Origin: Pseudomonadota bacterium
GTDB lineage: Bacteria; Pseudomonadota; Alphaproteobacteria; Rhizobiales; Hyphomicrobiaceae
Assembly: GCA_023412745.1 (NCBI GenBank)
Contig: JAEZBZ010000197.1
Location: 1 to 16,389, forward strand
Reading direction: 5' to 3'
DNA length: 16,389 nt
Part shown: piece after piece, positions 15,679 through 16,389 of the stretch
Numbering within the stretch: the stretch's first letter is position 1
Layout of the letters: each line of letters starts with the position of its first letter
The notes under the pieces: generated by a model
Database searches by the model: none
What the model saw: the letters and a program-made list of their open reading frames with translations, nothing else
What the model was told of the DNA's origin: nothing
Translations under genes and position numbers: made by a program

Positions 15679-15750
15679 GGCAGTAGAGAAAGGGCAGTAG
15701 GAGTAGAAAGTACTCTTGAGGACCTAATCCCTACTCCCTATTCCCTGACT
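15679..15750. repeat. Opposed arrays of degenerate heptamers between rpoA and rplQ
   Basis: Next to the rpoA end lie four consecutive 7-base units on the plus strand: CCTAATC, CCTACTC, CCTATTC and CCTGACT (15723-15750). The last unit ends on the first base of the plus-strand complement of the rpoA stop codon. On the other side GGCAGTAG occurs twice exactly 14 bases apart (15679-15686, 15693-15700), followed by GAGTAG. The purine and pyrimidine runs face each other and can partly pair (GGAGTAG with CTACTCC). I recall similar CCCTATTCCCTACT-type simple repeats between genes in Bradyrhizobium-group genomes. Confidence 0.7.
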
Positions 15751-16389
15751 CAGTACTGATCCTCGAAGCGCTTTGCCAGCTCTTCGATGTTGTCCGGCGG
15801 CCAGTTCTGAACTTCCATGCCCAGGTGCAGGCCCATGGATGCCAGGACTTCCTTAATCTCATTGAGCGACTTGCGGCCGAAGTTCGGTGTGCGCAGCATC
15901 TCGGCTTCGGTCTTCTGGATGAGATCGCCGATGTAGACGATGTTGTCGTTCTTCAGGCAGTTGGCCGAACGCACGGAAAGCTCGAGTTCGTCGACCTTCT
16001 TGAGCAGCGCGGCGTTGAACGACAGGTCCGGATGCTTGGCTTCTTCGACGTGCCGCTTCGGCTCCTCGAAGTTGATGAACACCGCGAGCTGGTCCTGCAG
16101 GATGCGTGCGGCCAGGGCCACGGCATCCTCCGCACGAACCGAACCGTCGGTCTCGACCGTCATGGTCAGCTTGTCATAGTCGAGAATCTGGCCCTCGCGG
16201 GTGTTCTCGACCTTGTAGGAGACCTTCTTGACCGGGCTGTAAAGGCTGTCGACCGCGATCAGGCCGATCGGCGCATCTTCCGGACGGTTGCGCTCGGCCG
16301 GGACGTAGCCCTTGCCCATGTCGGCCGCGAATTCCATGCGGATCGTGGCGCCCTGATCGAGATGGCAGATCACGTGCTCCGGATTCAGG
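15750..16389 (-). CDS. rpoA: DNA-directed RNA polymerase alpha subunit (partial, C-terminal part)
   Basis: The gene runs off the right edge; its last 212 codons are present. The visible part starts LNPEHVICHLDQGA, corresponding to the end of the N-terminal assembly domain. That domain continues through YVPAERNRPEDAPIGLIAVDSLYSPVKKVSY. The flexible linker follows around HVEEAKHPD. The C-terminal domain contains ELSVRSANCLKNDNIVYIGDLIQKTEAEMLRTPNFGRKSLNEIKE, the helix-hairpin-helix fold that binds UP-element DNA and activators. The protein ends NWPPDNIEELAKRFEDQY, typical of alphaproteobacteria. Alpha dimerises to nucleate RNA polymerase assembly. The true start codon is outside the window, and the GTG at 16373 is internal. 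Confidence 0.98.
   Translation of the reverse strand, partial: LNPEHVICHLDQGATIRMEFAADMGKGYVPAERNRPEDAPIGLIAVDSLYSPVKKVSYKVENTREGQILDYDKLTMTVETDGSVRAEDAVALAARILQDQLAVFINFEEPKRHVEEAKHPDLSFNAALLKKVDELELSVRSANCLKNDNIVYIGDLIQKTEAEMLRTPNFGRKSLNEIKEVLASMGLHLGMEVQNWPPDNIEELAKRFEDQY

Overview
The window looks like chromosomal DNA from a GC-rich alphaproteobacterium of the Hyphomicrobiales, most probably the Bradyrhizobium/Rhodopseudomonas/Afipia group. This rests on the run crcB - RluA-family pseudouridine synthase - HAD hydrolase - ATP12 chaperone, a biotin-dependent propionyl-CoA carboxylase whose two genes lie near each other, and rpoA-rplQ followed by an HtrA-type protease. I name no species. I see no tRNA, rRNA, transposase or CRISPR array.

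Layout, left to right. (1) 72-1958 (+): a large NYN-domain protein with a LOTUS/OST-HTH-like segment, ending at a bidirectional terminator (1985-2018). (2) 2050-4645 (-): the biotinylated alpha subunit of propionyl-CoA carboxylase (pccA) followed by a GNAT acetyltransferase. (3) 4929-5735 (+): a Tae4-like peptidoglycan amidase and a 77-residue two-helix membrane protein, with no type VI secretion genes in view. (4) 5803-8637 (+): a tightly coupled operon of crcB (fluoride channel), a pseudouridine synthase, a HAD phosphatase and the F1-ATPase assembly chaperone ATP12; each junction overlaps by 4 bases. (5) 8727-10714 (+): a small three-helix membrane protein, then pccB, the carboxyltransferase partner of pccA. 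(6) 10858-13403 (+): three tandem, mutually divergent sulfotransferase-fold genes behind an AT-rich promoter region and a strong leader hairpin; the third gene is clearly more AT-rich than its surroundings. (7) 13457-16389 (-): an exported HtrA/Do-type protease, ribosomal protein L17 (rplQ) and the 3' part of rpoA. A terminator ends rplQ, and two opposed arrays of degenerate heptamers fill the rpoA-rplQ gap.

How the genes work together. PccA and PccB form one enzyme for propionyl-CoA to methylmalonyl-CoA, although their genes are 4.5 kb apart on opposite strands. The crcB-to-ATP12 genes are housekeeping, and rpoA/rplQ is core transcription and translation. The accessory parts are the Tae4-like amidase pair and the sulfotransferase trio. 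They sit at the two ends of a plus-strand block that lies between minus-strand genes. This suggests an old inversion with accessory DNA at its edges.

The points most worth following up are the orphan Tae4-like amidase with its possible membrane-protein partner, the three-gene sulfotransferase operon with its structured leader, the possible inversion, and the opposed heptamer arrays.
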